Positions 32,134 through 39,525 of a stretch of 39,525 bases of DNA are shown in pieces. The notes under the pieces are model-generated. The model saw only the letters and a program-made list of their open reading frames with translations, searched no databases and was not told the DNA's origin. Origin of the DNA: Bacteroidales bacterium UBA755 (GTDB lineage: Bacteria > Bacteroidota > Bacteroidia > Bacteroidales > UBA932); assembly GCA_002297815.1 (NCBI GenBank), contig DBKH01000071.1:315-39839 (forward strand), in the 5' to 3' direction. The translations under genes and the position numbers were made by a program. The stretch's first letter is position 1, and the number at the start of each line of letters is the position of its first letter.

Positions 32134-33261
32134 TTACCACATGTGTGTCTCCAACCACATAGAGAAAAATTTGTCATACACTTCGTACACCCCTTTGTCG
32201 CTGGTCACGATCTGACGGTCAACCAGTGCCTTGATGGAAGTCTGAACGGTTGAGGGGCTCTGGAGACCATATTTCTTCACGAATTTTCCTCCGGTTATCG
32301 CAGTGGCTTTCTTTTCTCTGTTGATTGCCACAAGAAGTTCCTTTTGCCTTCCAGTCAATTGATAAAGGAGATCGCTGTAGATGCTGCTGTTATCATCGAT
32401 TATGCTTTTGACAGCTGCATCTACCATATTCAGTGTACAATCTGCGCCTTCTGGCGTGTCAGAAAACAACCTGTTCATCACTCGCTGCATAAACCAGGTC
32501 ACTCCTTCAAACTTCTTGTAAACATATTCGGGAACTTCACGCTCGACACTCTTACCATACCGACCAAACAACGACTGTGAGAAATCGGCGTATGCCTCAC
32601 AAGGAAGGCACTCCAGACTCATTGCCGTTGTCGAAGCATAGAATGGTCTTGCCGGTGATATGAACATTTCTGAAAGAAGATGCCTTGATGACCCCGAAAA
32701 CACCCACACAGTGTTTTTACACCTCTGAATAAGTGTACGCAACACCGCCTCAACATTCTTTTCCGGATAAAAAACAATCTGTTGGAACTCATCTATCGCG
32801 ACAATATTCGGTTTGTCAGATTCACCGAGGTACTTGAATATCTGATCCAAGGAAATTGACGGCTCTTCAGAGCGTGACGGCTCTATGCTCCAATTTGGAT
32901 TCCCCATAATGTCCACTGACATCACAGGGCGCAAAGACGACACCGTCTTCATAAACCGGGACAACGCTTTCTGGCCACGAGGCATCAACTGCGACAATAT
33001 CGCCTTGCCCATAGAATACACAAGATCTTGTAGATTGCTTGTAGCATAGATGTCAATCAGAAAAGTGTTGTACTCTTCCGCAACCTCCGCCTGACTGAAA
33101 CTGTGCATCAGGAGTCCGGTCTTCCCCATCCTGCGTGGTGACATCAACACCACATTATTCCCGTTGCGAAGCAGTCTCGTCAAAAATTCGGTCTCTTGTA
33201 CACGGTCACAGAAATATTCAGGACCATCATAACCATAAGTGATGAATGGATTCTTTATCAT
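32134..33261 (-). CDS. ATPase of the archaeal-type AAA family (ATPase_2-like) with C-terminal winged helix
   Basis: P-loop NTPase of 375 residues from ATG 33261 (MIKNPFITYGYDGPEYFCDR). Walker A-like SPRRMGKTGL is at residues 41-50, Walker B IVAIDEFQQI at about 153-162, and a sensor-type serine motif follows (VFSGSSRH). The C-terminal part (from about 270) includes GRQKELLVAINREK and a winged-helix-like segment (GLQSPSTVQTSIKALVDRQIV). Proteins of this type are common in Bacteroidetes and archaea; some act as STAND-like switches or with toxins, but most are uncharacterised. It stands alone with a promoter beside a 19-bp palindrome, so self-regulation by its winged helix is possible. Role unknown. 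Confidence 0.8.
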   Translation of the reverse strand: MIKNPFITYGYDGPEYFCDRVQETEFLTRLLRNGNNVVLMSPRRMGKTGLLMHSFSQAEVAEEYNTFLIDIYATSNLQDLVYSMGKAILSQLMPRGQKALSRFMKTVSSLRPVMSVDIMGNPNWSIEPSRSEEPSISLDQIFKYLGESDKPNIVAIDEFQQIVFYPEKNVEAVLRTLIQRCKNTVWVFSGSSRHLLSEMFISPARPFYASTTAMSLECLPCEAYADFSQSLFGRYGKSVEREVPEYVYKKFEGVTWFMQRVMNRLFSDTPEGADCTLNMVDAAVKSIIDDNSSIYSDLLYQLTGRQKELLVAINREKKATAITGGKFVKKYGLQSPSTVQTSIKALVDRQIVTSDKGVYEVYDKFFSMWLETHMW

Positions 33262-33281
33262 AGTATTATATTCAATCATGA

Positions 33282-33312
33282 CAAAGATAGGACATTTGCA
33301 AATAATACGCAA
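33282..33312 (-). promoter_or_regulatory. Promoter of the ATPase gene
   Basis: On the minus strand TTG (33310-33312), 20-bp spacer and TATCTTTG (33282-33289). Confidence 0.75.
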
Positions 33313-33317
33313 TCAAC

Positions 33318-33336
33318 ATTACGTATTTTACGTAAT
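33318..33336. promoter_or_regulatory. Perfect palindrome next to the ATPase promoter, candidate operator
   Basis: ATTACGTA and TACGTAAT (8-bp perfect arms) flank TTT. The site begins 5 bp upstream of the -33 TTG, a position where a regulator would affect RNA polymerase. Confidence 0.5.
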
Positions 33337-33664
33337 AATATTTATTATCCTGCAAGGTCATTTATGGAATAGTGACGGATGAGCTATTCTTGCACCCGAA
33401 TATGCCGTCGTCAATGTTTCCGAGTGCAAAATGACATCATATGCACCCGCGAGCATTAATGCTCAAAGATGTTTTGGAAACATTAGGCAAAACCTGATAA
33501 GGGCAGATGGATCTCTATGAATAATGTCGGTCTGGAAATGGCTCTTACTGTATAATCTCAATTTAGACGCATCCCAGCAAGCGCATTAATCCCGCACACA
33601 CCGCTAAACGCACCTCATAACCCTGACACGCTGCACGGTTCTGCAAACATGAACCGAAATGGAC
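33337..33664. other. Gene-free stretch before the fimbrillin operon
   Basis: No open frame with credible features. Present are a 14-bp perfect palindrome GAGCATTAATGCTC (33451-33464), a 9-bp inverted repeat AATGTTTCC/GGAAACATT (33413-33421, 33476-33484) around it, and two similar TGCACCCG stretches (about 33391 and 33442). Its role is unknown; regulatory sites for the downstream operon are possible. Confidence 0.5.
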
Positions 33665-33695
33665 TTGATACAATCGATTTTTTATTCAATCTTTG
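33665..33695 (+). promoter_or_regulatory. Promoter of the fimbrillin-M64 operon
   Basis: TTG (33665-33667), 20-bp spacer and AATCTTTG (33688-33695), one mismatch from the -7 consensus, about 64 bp before the start. Confidence 0.6.
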
Positions 33696-33759
33696 CAATT
33701 AGTATTGGTACAGTCCAATTCCACTATTATTACATATCAACACTAATTTGAATAAAGTG

Positions 33760-34641
33760 ATGAAAAAATTCTCGTTGTTACTCATGACACTGGCTATTCT
33801 GATGTCCTGCAAAAAGACAATGGAACCAGCACCAACCCCTAAACCGGAACCAGAACCGGAAATGGTACCTATTAAAATCGCCACAACCATGACAAGAGCG
33901 ACTGACAACGCATTCGAGACTGGGGACAATGTCGGGTTGTTCGTTGTAAATGAGCCAAATAGTCTCCTTCTCAACGGGAACCATGTGGACAACTGTAAAT
34001 TCACTTTCGATGGTACAAAATGGAATGCAGGGAAAGAGATATTTTGGTTGGATGAAACCACTAAAGCGGATTTCTACTGTTACTATCCTTACACATCTTC
34101 CGTGTCATCCATCTCTGACTTTCCTTTCAAGGTCAATCAGGACCAAACCTCCGAGAGCGGCTACAAGGCATCGGATTTCATGTGGGGAAAGATTAATGGG
34201 ATCGCTCCTACTCCAGATCCTGTCATGATCACCGTCAACCACGGCATGAGTTGTCTCATTATCAATCTCAAGGCCGGTACCGGCTGGAAAGATGATGACA
34301 TTAACAAAGCTGAGGTCACTCTTTGCGATCTCAAAACATCTGCTAAGATCAGCTTCACTGATGGAACAGTTACGGCTGACGGCAACGAGTCCGATATCAA
34401 GCCGAACTTCCTCGGTAACGGAGTGTTCAGAGCCCTTGTCGTACCTCAGAAAGTCTCTGATACGAAACTCGTCAAGATCAAGGTGGGAGAGAACACCTAT
34501 ACACTCAAAACCACCATTGACATGAGATCAGGCAAGCAGCACACATGTACGGTTGTGGTCAACCGCACCAGTGAAGGCATCAACATCGGCATCGGGTCGT
34601 GGGAAACAGATGACATAGACTACGGTGGGTCAGTTGAATAA
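33760..34641 (+). CDS. Fimbrillin-like (Mfa-like) lipoprotein 1
   Basis: Outer-membrane lipoprotein of 293 residues. From ATG 33760 the signal MKKFSLLLMTLAILMSC ends in a lipobox cysteine. A short Pro/Glu-rich spacer (APTPKPEPEPE) follows. The rest is a Mfa_like_1-type fimbrillin N-terminal domain with FYCYYPY, SGYKASDFMWGK, NHGMSCLIINL and a late VVVPQK/KQHT motif. These landmarks recur in the next two genes. It is the first gene of the operon, preceding the peptidase fusion by 64 bp. In fimbriae of this class such proteins form anchors or tips; no usher or polymerising system is visible here, so surface display as a lipoprotein is the safer role. Confidence 0.85.
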   Translation: MKKFSLLLMTLAILMSCKKTMEPAPTPKPEPEPEMVPIKIATTMTRATDNAFETGDNVGLFVVNEPNSLLLNGNHVDNCKFTFDGTKWNAGKEIFWLDETTKADFYCYYPYTSSVSSISDFPFKVNQDQTSESGYKASDFMWGKINGIAPTPDPVMITVNHGMSCLIINLKAGTGWKDDDINKAEVTLCDLKTSAKISFTDGTVTADGNESDIKPNFLGNGVFRALVVPQKVSDTKLVKIKVGENTYTLKTTIDMRSGKQHTCTVVVNRTSEGINIGIGSWETDDIDYGGSVE

Positions 34642-34705
34642 TGAGCAGGACAAATAACCCAGAAACACTGAATACTACTATTTGAACACAGCAAAAAAAA
34701 CTATT

Positions 34706-37700
34706 ATGATGAGAAAGTCAACTCATTTCATAGCCGCAGCTGCCATCATGCTAGGATTGGTGGCATGCAGTCTGGAGGAAGACAATTTCCGTCCTGAGCC
34801 AAGTAACGAGGAACCCGGACTGATCACCATCTCCGGTGAAATCTCGCAGATCTACCAGACAAGGGCAAACGATACAGGATTCGCGGACAAGGATGAGATC
34901 GGAGTCTATATTGTGGACTACAACGGTGGTGACGCTGGAACGCTGAAGAACAACGGCAATAGGGCGGACAACGTCAAGTTCACATTCGACGAGACCGCCT
35001 ACAAATGGACACCGGTCAGAGACATCTACTGGAAAGACAAGGTGACACGCATTGATGTGTATGGCTACTACCCTTACGCCTCGATCGAAAATGTCAATGA
35101 ATATGCCTTCGAGGTCCAGAAGGATCAAAGTACGGAAGCGATGAACGGCAAGCCGGGAGGTTACGAGGCATCCGACTTTCTTTGGGGCAAGGCGGAGAAC
35201 GCAGCTCCAACGGACAAGATTGTCAGACTGTCGTTCTCTCACAGGATGGCTGGGGTCAGGGTGTCACTTGTGAAAGGCACAGGTTTCACTGACGATGAAT
35301 GGGCCGCTGCAGGCAAGGAGGCTTTGATCCTGAACACAAAGAGGAACGCGACCGTCAATCTGGCGACCGGAACCGTCACAGCGACTGGCGAGGCCGGTGG
35401 CACGGGAATAATCCCTTACAGGAAAGGAGAGGATTTCAGAGCCGTAATCGCTCCGCAGGAAATCACCGCGGGGACACCTGTCATCAGTGTCACAGTAGCT
35501 GGGGTCTCCTATAAGTTCAGCAGGAGCGAAAAGATGACATTCTCAGCGTCCAAGCAGCATAACTTCACAATCTCTGTCAACAAGAAAGCTCCGGGAGACT
35601 TCGAGTTCAAACTCAGCGACGAGAGCATCACAGCATGGGAGAACGACGCTGTCTCCCACGATGCCACGACGAGGGAATATGTCGTCATCAATGTCGAGAC
35701 TCCTGGAACGCTGGACAAATGCATCGAGGCGGCAGGGAAGGATCTCTCAAAAGTGAAGAATCTTAAGCTTACCGGAAAGATCAACTCCAGAGATTTCGCT
35801 GTAATGAAGTATAGGATGACTGTTCTTTCCGCTCTGAATCTCAAAGAGGTCATAATTGTCAAAGGTGAGGGTGGCCGGCTTGATGAAGTAGATGACGCTA
35901 ATTATTCGGGAAACGATGATGATATCATACCAAATGGCGCGATGTCAACAAAATACACTCTGACCAATTTGGTATTGCCAGACAAATTATTTGGAATTCG
36001 AGAATCAGCATTTGTCGACTGCATATTCTTAAGTGGCTCACTGATTCTTCCGGAGGGACTGGAGTTCATCGAGAAAGAAGCTTTCCGCAACTGTAAGAAT
36101 CTCAATGGCAGCTTACATCTTCCTAGTACGCTGAAAAGGATCGGAAAAGAAAAAGGTTATATTGGTTATTGGGACGGGGTCTTTGCCAACTGTGGATTTG
36201 TTTGCGAGTTGTCATTGCCGGAAAATCTTCGTGAAATCGGAATGGGCGCATTCTATGAATGCAAAGGACTCTATGGTGAGTTACACTTTCCAGAGAACCT
36301 TGAACGTATTGGAGAAAGAGCATTCGAAGGATGCAAGAATCTGACAGGATCCTTAATAATTCCACAAAGTGTGACAATCATTCCGGAATTTTGCTTCCAT
36401 AATACAGGATTGAATGGAAACTTAACCCTTCATAATGGTATTACTTCTATAGGAGAATCCGCATTTGAAGGTACTGGTCTGAAGGGTGAACTGAACCTTC
36501 CTTCTGAACTTGAAGTAATCAGTACTTCTACCTTTAACGGATGCGATTTTTCAGGTAAATTAGTGTTGCCAGATAAGGTTCGTTCAATCGGGGAAAAAGC
36601 CTTCGCCTACAACTGGAGACTTACCGGAGTCATAGAGATACCTGAAAACGTACTCTCTATCGGAGCAGGTGCTTTCGCAAAATGTTGGAGTCTTGAAGGT
36701 GTGATTTTCCCCGAAGGGCTCGAAAGTATACGCTATGAAAGCACAGATGGTGGTGCCTTCCAAGATTGTTTCGGAATAAACAAGATCGTCTGCAAAGGCA
36801 CAATCCCTCCATACATCCAGTCCGGAGCCTTCAACGGAGTGGCCAAGGATAACTTCACAGTGGAAGTGCCGGAATCCGCGGTGATCCAGTACCAGGCCGC
36901 ACCTGGTTGGAGCGACTTCAAGCGTATCTCAGCCTACCGCAATCTGGTAATAAGGCCGAATGTAGCCACGGCGCTGAACACGAAGGTCACAAGAGACCTT
37001 GTGCTGAACGCGGATGATGAATGGGCTGTGGAAAGCATGCCGGACTGGGTGACACTTAGTCATAAAGAGGGCAAAGGCAAGACTGAGCTCAAGCTGGAAT
37101 TCCAGCAGATGCCGACTGGCTCGAACCGTGAGGGCAAGATTGTCTTCAAACTCAAGGACAAGGACTACAGGACAACCTGTTATCTCACCCAGTATGACTA
37201 CGGCTATGCTGAGGATGAGATCGTCATCCTCAACAAGGCCACCAAAGGCAAAGGTATCAACTTAGTGCTCCTTGGCGACGGGTACAACGCCAAAGACATC
37301 AGCGATGGGCTTCTCATGAAGAACATCAAGGAGGCGGTGGGGCATTTCTTCAGCATCGAGCCTTACAAGACTTACAAGGATTACTTTAACGTCTACACAG
37401 GAATATCGGTGTCACCGGAATCTGGAATCGGAAGTGTCAACACAATCATATACAACAGATTCAACACCTCAGCCAAAGGTGGAGTCACACTTGGTGGCCG
37501 CAACGGAGAGAGTGACTACAACGAGATCTTCAAATACGCCTGCAAGGCTCCGACAGTCAACGAAGGGAACCTCAACCAGACTCTGATCATCATTGTGCCG
37601 AACACAACCGACTATGGCGGAATATGCTACATGTACGATGGTGGAGAGGCCATCGCATACTGCCCGATGAGCGACTACGGCTACCCTCTAGATTTCCGTG

Positions 37701-38227
37701 GGGTCATCCAGCACGAGGCGGGCGGTCACGGATTCGGAAAGCTCGGAGACGAGTACATCTACCATAATGCGTTCATTGATGCATGCAGTTGTACCTGCTG
37801 TGGCCACGTGCTTGAATTCAACCTCGCCAAGGCGAAAGGCTGGTACGAGAATCTGTCCCTCACCGGAAAGATGAATGAAGTGCCATGGAGTCACCTGATT
37901 TTCGATGAAAAGTATAGCAAAATCGTGGACATCTACGAAGGAGGCTTCAAGCACTCGCGCGGGGTTTACCGCTCGGAGTACAACAGCTGCATGAACAATG
38001 ATATTCCTTACTACAGCACCATCAGCCGCGAGGCAATTGTCAAAAGGATCATGGGATATGCCGGTGAGGAATATTCTTTCGAGAAGTTCGCTGCCAATGA
38101 CAACATTGAGAATCTCCCGGAGACCGCCACAGCAGCCACCAAGGCTTCACCGTTCAGTTTCTCGGTGTCCGGAGGAATGCACCAGCATGAGCCTGTGTTC
38201 ATGGGTAAACGTCCAACTATTAAATAG
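34706..38227 (+). CDS. Fimbrillin-LRR-BACON-M64 metallopeptidase fusion lipoprotein
   Basis: Surface lipoprotein of about 1173 residues from ATG 34706 (MMRKSTHFIAA..., lipobox GLVAC). Domains in order: fimbrillin-like (about 40-305; YGYYPYAS, GGYEASDFLWGK, SFSHRM), BspA-type leucine-rich repeats (about 420-745; repeated LPxxLxxIGExAFxxC units), a BACON-like beta-sandwich (about 750-832), and an M64 IgA-peptidase-like domain (about 838-1165). The peptidase zinc site is HEAGGHGFGKLGDEY, with HExxH starting near residue 1003 and the downstream DE matching M64. A cysteine-rich CSCTCCGH follows about 30 residues later. LRR and fimbrillin parts should bind partners and the peptidase cut them; substrate unknown. 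It lies between two fimbrillin-like genes in one operon, 8 bp before the third gene. Confidence 0.88.
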   Translation: MMRKSTHFIAAAAIMLGLVACSLEEDNFRPEPSNEEPGLITISGEISQIYQTRANDTGFADKDEIGVYIVDYNGGDAGTLKNNGNRADNVKFTFDETAYKWTPVRDIYWKDKVTRIDVYGYYPYASIENVNEYAFEVQKDQSTEAMNGKPGGYEASDFLWGKAENAAPTDKIVRLSFSHRMAGVRVSLVKGTGFTDDEWAAAGKEALILNTKRNATVNLATGTVTATGEAGGTGIIPYRKGEDFRAVIAPQEITAGTPVISVTVAGVSYKFSRSEKMTFSASKQHNFTISVNKKAPGDFEFKLSDESITAWENDAVSHDATTREYVVINVETPGTLDKCIEAAGKDLSKVKNLKLTGKINSRDFAVMKYRMTVLSALNLKEVIIVKGEGGRLDEVDDANYSGNDDDIIPNGAMSTKYTLTNLVLPDKLFGIRESAFVDCIFLSGSLILPEGLEFIEKEAFRNCKNLNGSLHLPSTLKRIGKEKGYIGYWDGVFANCGFVCELSLPENLREIGMGAFYECKGLYGELHFPENLERIGERAFEGCKNLTGSLIIPQSVTIIPEFCFHNTGLNGNLTLHNGITSIGESAFEGTGLKGELNLPSELEVISTSTFNGCDFSGKLVLPDKVRSIGEKAFAYNWRLTGVIEIPENVLSIGAGAFAKCWSLEGVIFPEGLESIRYESTDGGAFQDCFGINKIVCKGTIPPYIQSGAFNGVAKDNFTVEVPESAVIQYQAAPGWSDFKRISAYRNLVIRPNVATALNTKVTRDLVLNADDEWAVESMPDWVTLSHKEGKGKTELKLEFQQMPTGSNREGKIVFKLKDKDYRTTCYLTQYDYGYAEDEIVILNKATKGKGINLVLLGDGYNAKDISDGLLMKNIKEAVGHFFSIEPYKTYKDYFNVYTGISVSPESGIGSVNTIIYNRFNTSAKGGVTLGGRNGESDYNEIFKYACKAPTVNEGNLNQTLIIIVPNTTDYGGICYMYDGGEAIAYCPMSDYGYPLDFRGVIQHEAGGHGFGKLGDEYIYHNAFIDACSCTCCGHVLEFNLAKAKGWYENLSLTGKMNEVPWSHLIFDEKYSKIVDIYEGGFKHSRGVYRSEYNSCMNNDIPYYSTISREAIVKRIMGYAGEEYSFEKFAANDNIENLPETATAATKASPFSFSVSGGMHQHEPVFMGKRPTIK

Positions 38228-38235
38228 CGCATAAC

Positions 38236-39114
38236 ATGAAAAAAATATTCTACCTTTCAATGATACTTCTCGCTGCGGCTTGTTCCAAATCAGGCTCAGA
38301 GATGGAAGAGCAACCCGAAATCCGTTTCAATCTTGGATTCTCAGGTCAACAGACAAAGGCCACGGCAAACGCCTTCGAAAGTGGTGACGTGACCGGGCTT
38401 TACATGACCGAATATGACAGCTCGAACAAACCGGTTCCTCTTCAGGTTTCCGGCAACGCTGTCAACAACGCTGCATTGAGGTTCGACGGAACCTCATGGA
38501 CGACCTCCCCTACCCTCTATTGGAACAAGGGAGTGAAGTACGATGTCTATGGCTACTATCCTTACTCCAAACCAGCGTCAGTGGATGAGTACCGTTTCAG
38601 CATCGCATCGGACCAGACAACAACAAATACTGCGGAATCACTTGGTGGCTACGAGGCCTCAGACTTCCTATGGGCAAAACAGACTGGTGTGAAATACCCC
38701 GATGTCGTCAGCCTGACATTCAGCCACAGGATGAGCCGCCTAGTTGTAAAACTGGTCAAGGGCAAGGATTTCGAAGGTGACATGCCAAAGGATGTTGTCG
38801 TCAAGGTTCATGGAACAGTGACAGATGCGGTCATCGATCTCGGCAGCGGAGTCGTCGTGAAAGACAACCACGGCAAGGCGAAAACCATCACCATGAAAAA
38901 GGAAAGCGACACAGTCTTCTCCTCCATCATTGTCCCGCAACGCATTGAAAACCGCCAGCCTCTGATCGAGGTCCTTACCAACAATGTCTCCTACCTGATG
39001 GAAAGCCGTTTCGTCTTCCGTTCCGGTGTCCAGCATTCCGTCAACATCATCCTCGACAGCGATCCGGCCAAAGTCAAGATTGAGATCGGTGGTGAGATCC
39101 AAGGCTGGAATTAG
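38236..39114 (+). CDS. Fimbrillin-like (Mfa-like) lipoprotein 2
   Basis: Lipoprotein of 292 residues; the signal MKKIFYLSMILLAAAC ends in a lipobox cysteine. The body has the same fimbrillin landmarks as the two preceding genes: DVYGYYPYSK, GGYEASDFLWAK, SLTFSHRMSRLVVKLVKGKDF, IIVPQR and SGVQHSVNI. It is closer to the peptidase fusion's N-terminal domain than to lipoprotein 1, suggesting a local duplication. It starts 8 bp after the peptidase gene. Surface-displayed partner or structural protein of the operon is the most likely role. The stop is TAG at 39112-39114, followed in the same frame by a BNR-type fragment. Confidence 0.87.
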   Translation: MKKIFYLSMILLAAACSKSGSEMEEQPEIRFNLGFSGQQTKATANAFESGDVTGLYMTEYDSSNKPVPLQVSGNAVNNAALRFDGTSWTTSPTLYWNKGVKYDVYGYYPYSKPASVDEYRFSIASDQTTTNTAESLGGYEASDFLWAKQTGVKYPDVVSLTFSHRMSRLVVKLVKGKDFEGDMPKDVVVKVHGTVTDAVIDLGSGVVVKDNHGKAKTITMKKESDTVFSSIIVPQRIENRQPLIEVLTNNVSYLMESRFVFRSGVQHSVNIILDSDPAKVKIEIGGEIQGWN

Positions 39115-39369
39115 CGCGTCTACTTTTCGCGTCTGGTACAGACGTTCAGGGATCTGCTGGTGATGGGGACCGAAGTGTTTGCGGCCACGTCAAAGGGGCT
39201 TTATTGGTCGCAGAACGGTGGGGCGACCTGGACCACTCGGTACAACAATTCTGGAGTGGTGGGAGAGTTCCTCACGCTGGCGACCGACGGGACTGCGCTG
39301 CTGGCGACCACCTCAAAGGGACTGTATGCTTCGCGGAACCAAGGGATGTCCTGGGAGCACAGAAGGTAG
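39115..39369 (+). pseudogene. BNR/sialidase-type beta-propeller fragment, in frame behind the fimbrillin stop
   Basis: The frame of the preceding gene stays open from just after its TAG to a stop at 39367-39369. It reads RVYFSRLVQTFRDLL followed by two blade-like repeats, VFAATSKGLYWSQNGGATW and LLATTSKGLYASRNQGMSW. These are Asp-box-like, Ycf48/sialidase-type blades; an intact propeller would need five or more. GTG 39160 or ATG 39163 could start a 69-residue product, but without ribosome-binding or signal features a remnant is more likely. Its base composition appears richer in G and C than the neighbours. Confidence 0.55.
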
Positions 39370-39398
39370 GGATATTCAGGCGGATCTATAATTAAGTT

Positions 39399-39436
39399 GG
39401 AAGTGTCCGAATGCTTTTTGCATCTCGGACACTTCC
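39399..39436. terminator. Bidirectional hairpin terminator
   Basis: GGAAGTGTCCGAATGC (39399-39414) pairs with GCAT-TCGGACACTTCC (39420-39436) with one bulged C. The loop is TTTTT and ATTTT follows. It sits between plus-strand material and a minus-strand gene ending at 39440. Confidence 0.8.
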
Positions 39437-39439
39437 ATT

Positions 39440-39525
39440 TTAGCGTTGTGTAAGCGCTTCCACGGCAGTCTTGTCAAGACCGGTGCATTTGACAATGAAA
39501 TCGATAGGTGTGTTTGCACCTATCA
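39440..39525 (-). CDS. 3' end of a minus-strand gene, cut by the window edge
   Basis: About 27 codons ending in TAA at 39440-39442 read IGANTPIDFIVKCTGLDKTA then VEALTQR. The ending resembles the C-terminal helices of PD-(D/E)XK (Rpn-type) transposase-like nucleases, in which a tGLs-x-E-x-I/V-x-x-L pattern is common. That is a weak match on a short stretch. The hairpin terminator 3 bp downstream supports a real gene. Confidence 0.4.
   Translation of the reverse strand, partial: IGANTPIDFIVKCTGLDKTAVEALTQR

Overview
The window is from the chromosome of a gut-type Bacteroidales bacterium. The evidence is a SusC/SusD pair with a FecI/FecR-type regulator, three fimbrillin-like lipoproteins, a zinc-independent L31, and repeated Bacteroidetes-type promoters (TTG, 19-20 bp, TAnnTTTG). 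I cannot resolve the genus. Most genes are on the minus strand.

Layout. 1-6360: a minus-strand operon headed by a MarR regulator encodes a heterodisulfide-reductase-like (Hdr/Qmo-like) electron-transfer module: a ferredoxin-like HdrC, HdrB, a short HdrA, a second HdrC, and a membrane HdrE/HdrD-type fusion. The last gene carries an in-frame 78-bp tandem repeat derived from a palindromic REP-type sequence. 6360-8050: an accessory stretch with 52-bp repeats, an inverted-repeat unit holding a promoter, and a twice-frameshifted small secreted-protein gene. 8050-11620: housekeeping genes rsgA, queF and yhhQ (queuosine), and a polyprenyl synthetase. 11650-25020: a polysaccharide utilisation locus. 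An ECF sigma factor and FecR anti-sigma lead into an STN-bearing SusC, a SusD, a secreted FAD oxidoreductase with a lectin-like domain and a DUF4832-type lipoprotein; a GH2 beta-galactosidase follows with its own promoter. 25170-27030: a secreted calcineurin-type phosphoesterase with a PQQ-like beta-propeller. 27240-32100: tRNA-Cys, two tRNA-Lys, a glycosyltransferase/manC pair, rpmE type B and tRNA-Glu. Two same-strand copies of a roughly 380-bp highly structured repeat lie just behind the tRNA-Cys and rpmE terminators. 32130-33340: an ATPase of the archaeal/AAA type with a palindrome next to its promoter. 33660-39114: a plus-strand operon of fimbrillin-like lipoprotein, fimbrillin-LRR-BACON-M64 peptidase fusion, and fimbrillin-like lipoprotein. 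39115-39525: a sialidase-repeat (BNR) fragment, a terminator, and the 3' end of a minus-strand gene.

How the parts work together. The Hdr-like genes look like one thiol/disulfide- or quinone-linked redox complex under MarR control. The PUL is a sensing, import and degradation unit: the STN domain of SusC should signal through FecR to the sigma factor. The fimbrillin/M64 operon looks like a surface adhesion and proteolysis unit.

The most unusual material is non-coding. The paired 380-bp element shows a compensatory base-pair change in a long stem. A related family of 52-bp repeats recurs at several sites, including next to both 380-bp copies. All identities and counts were judged by eye.
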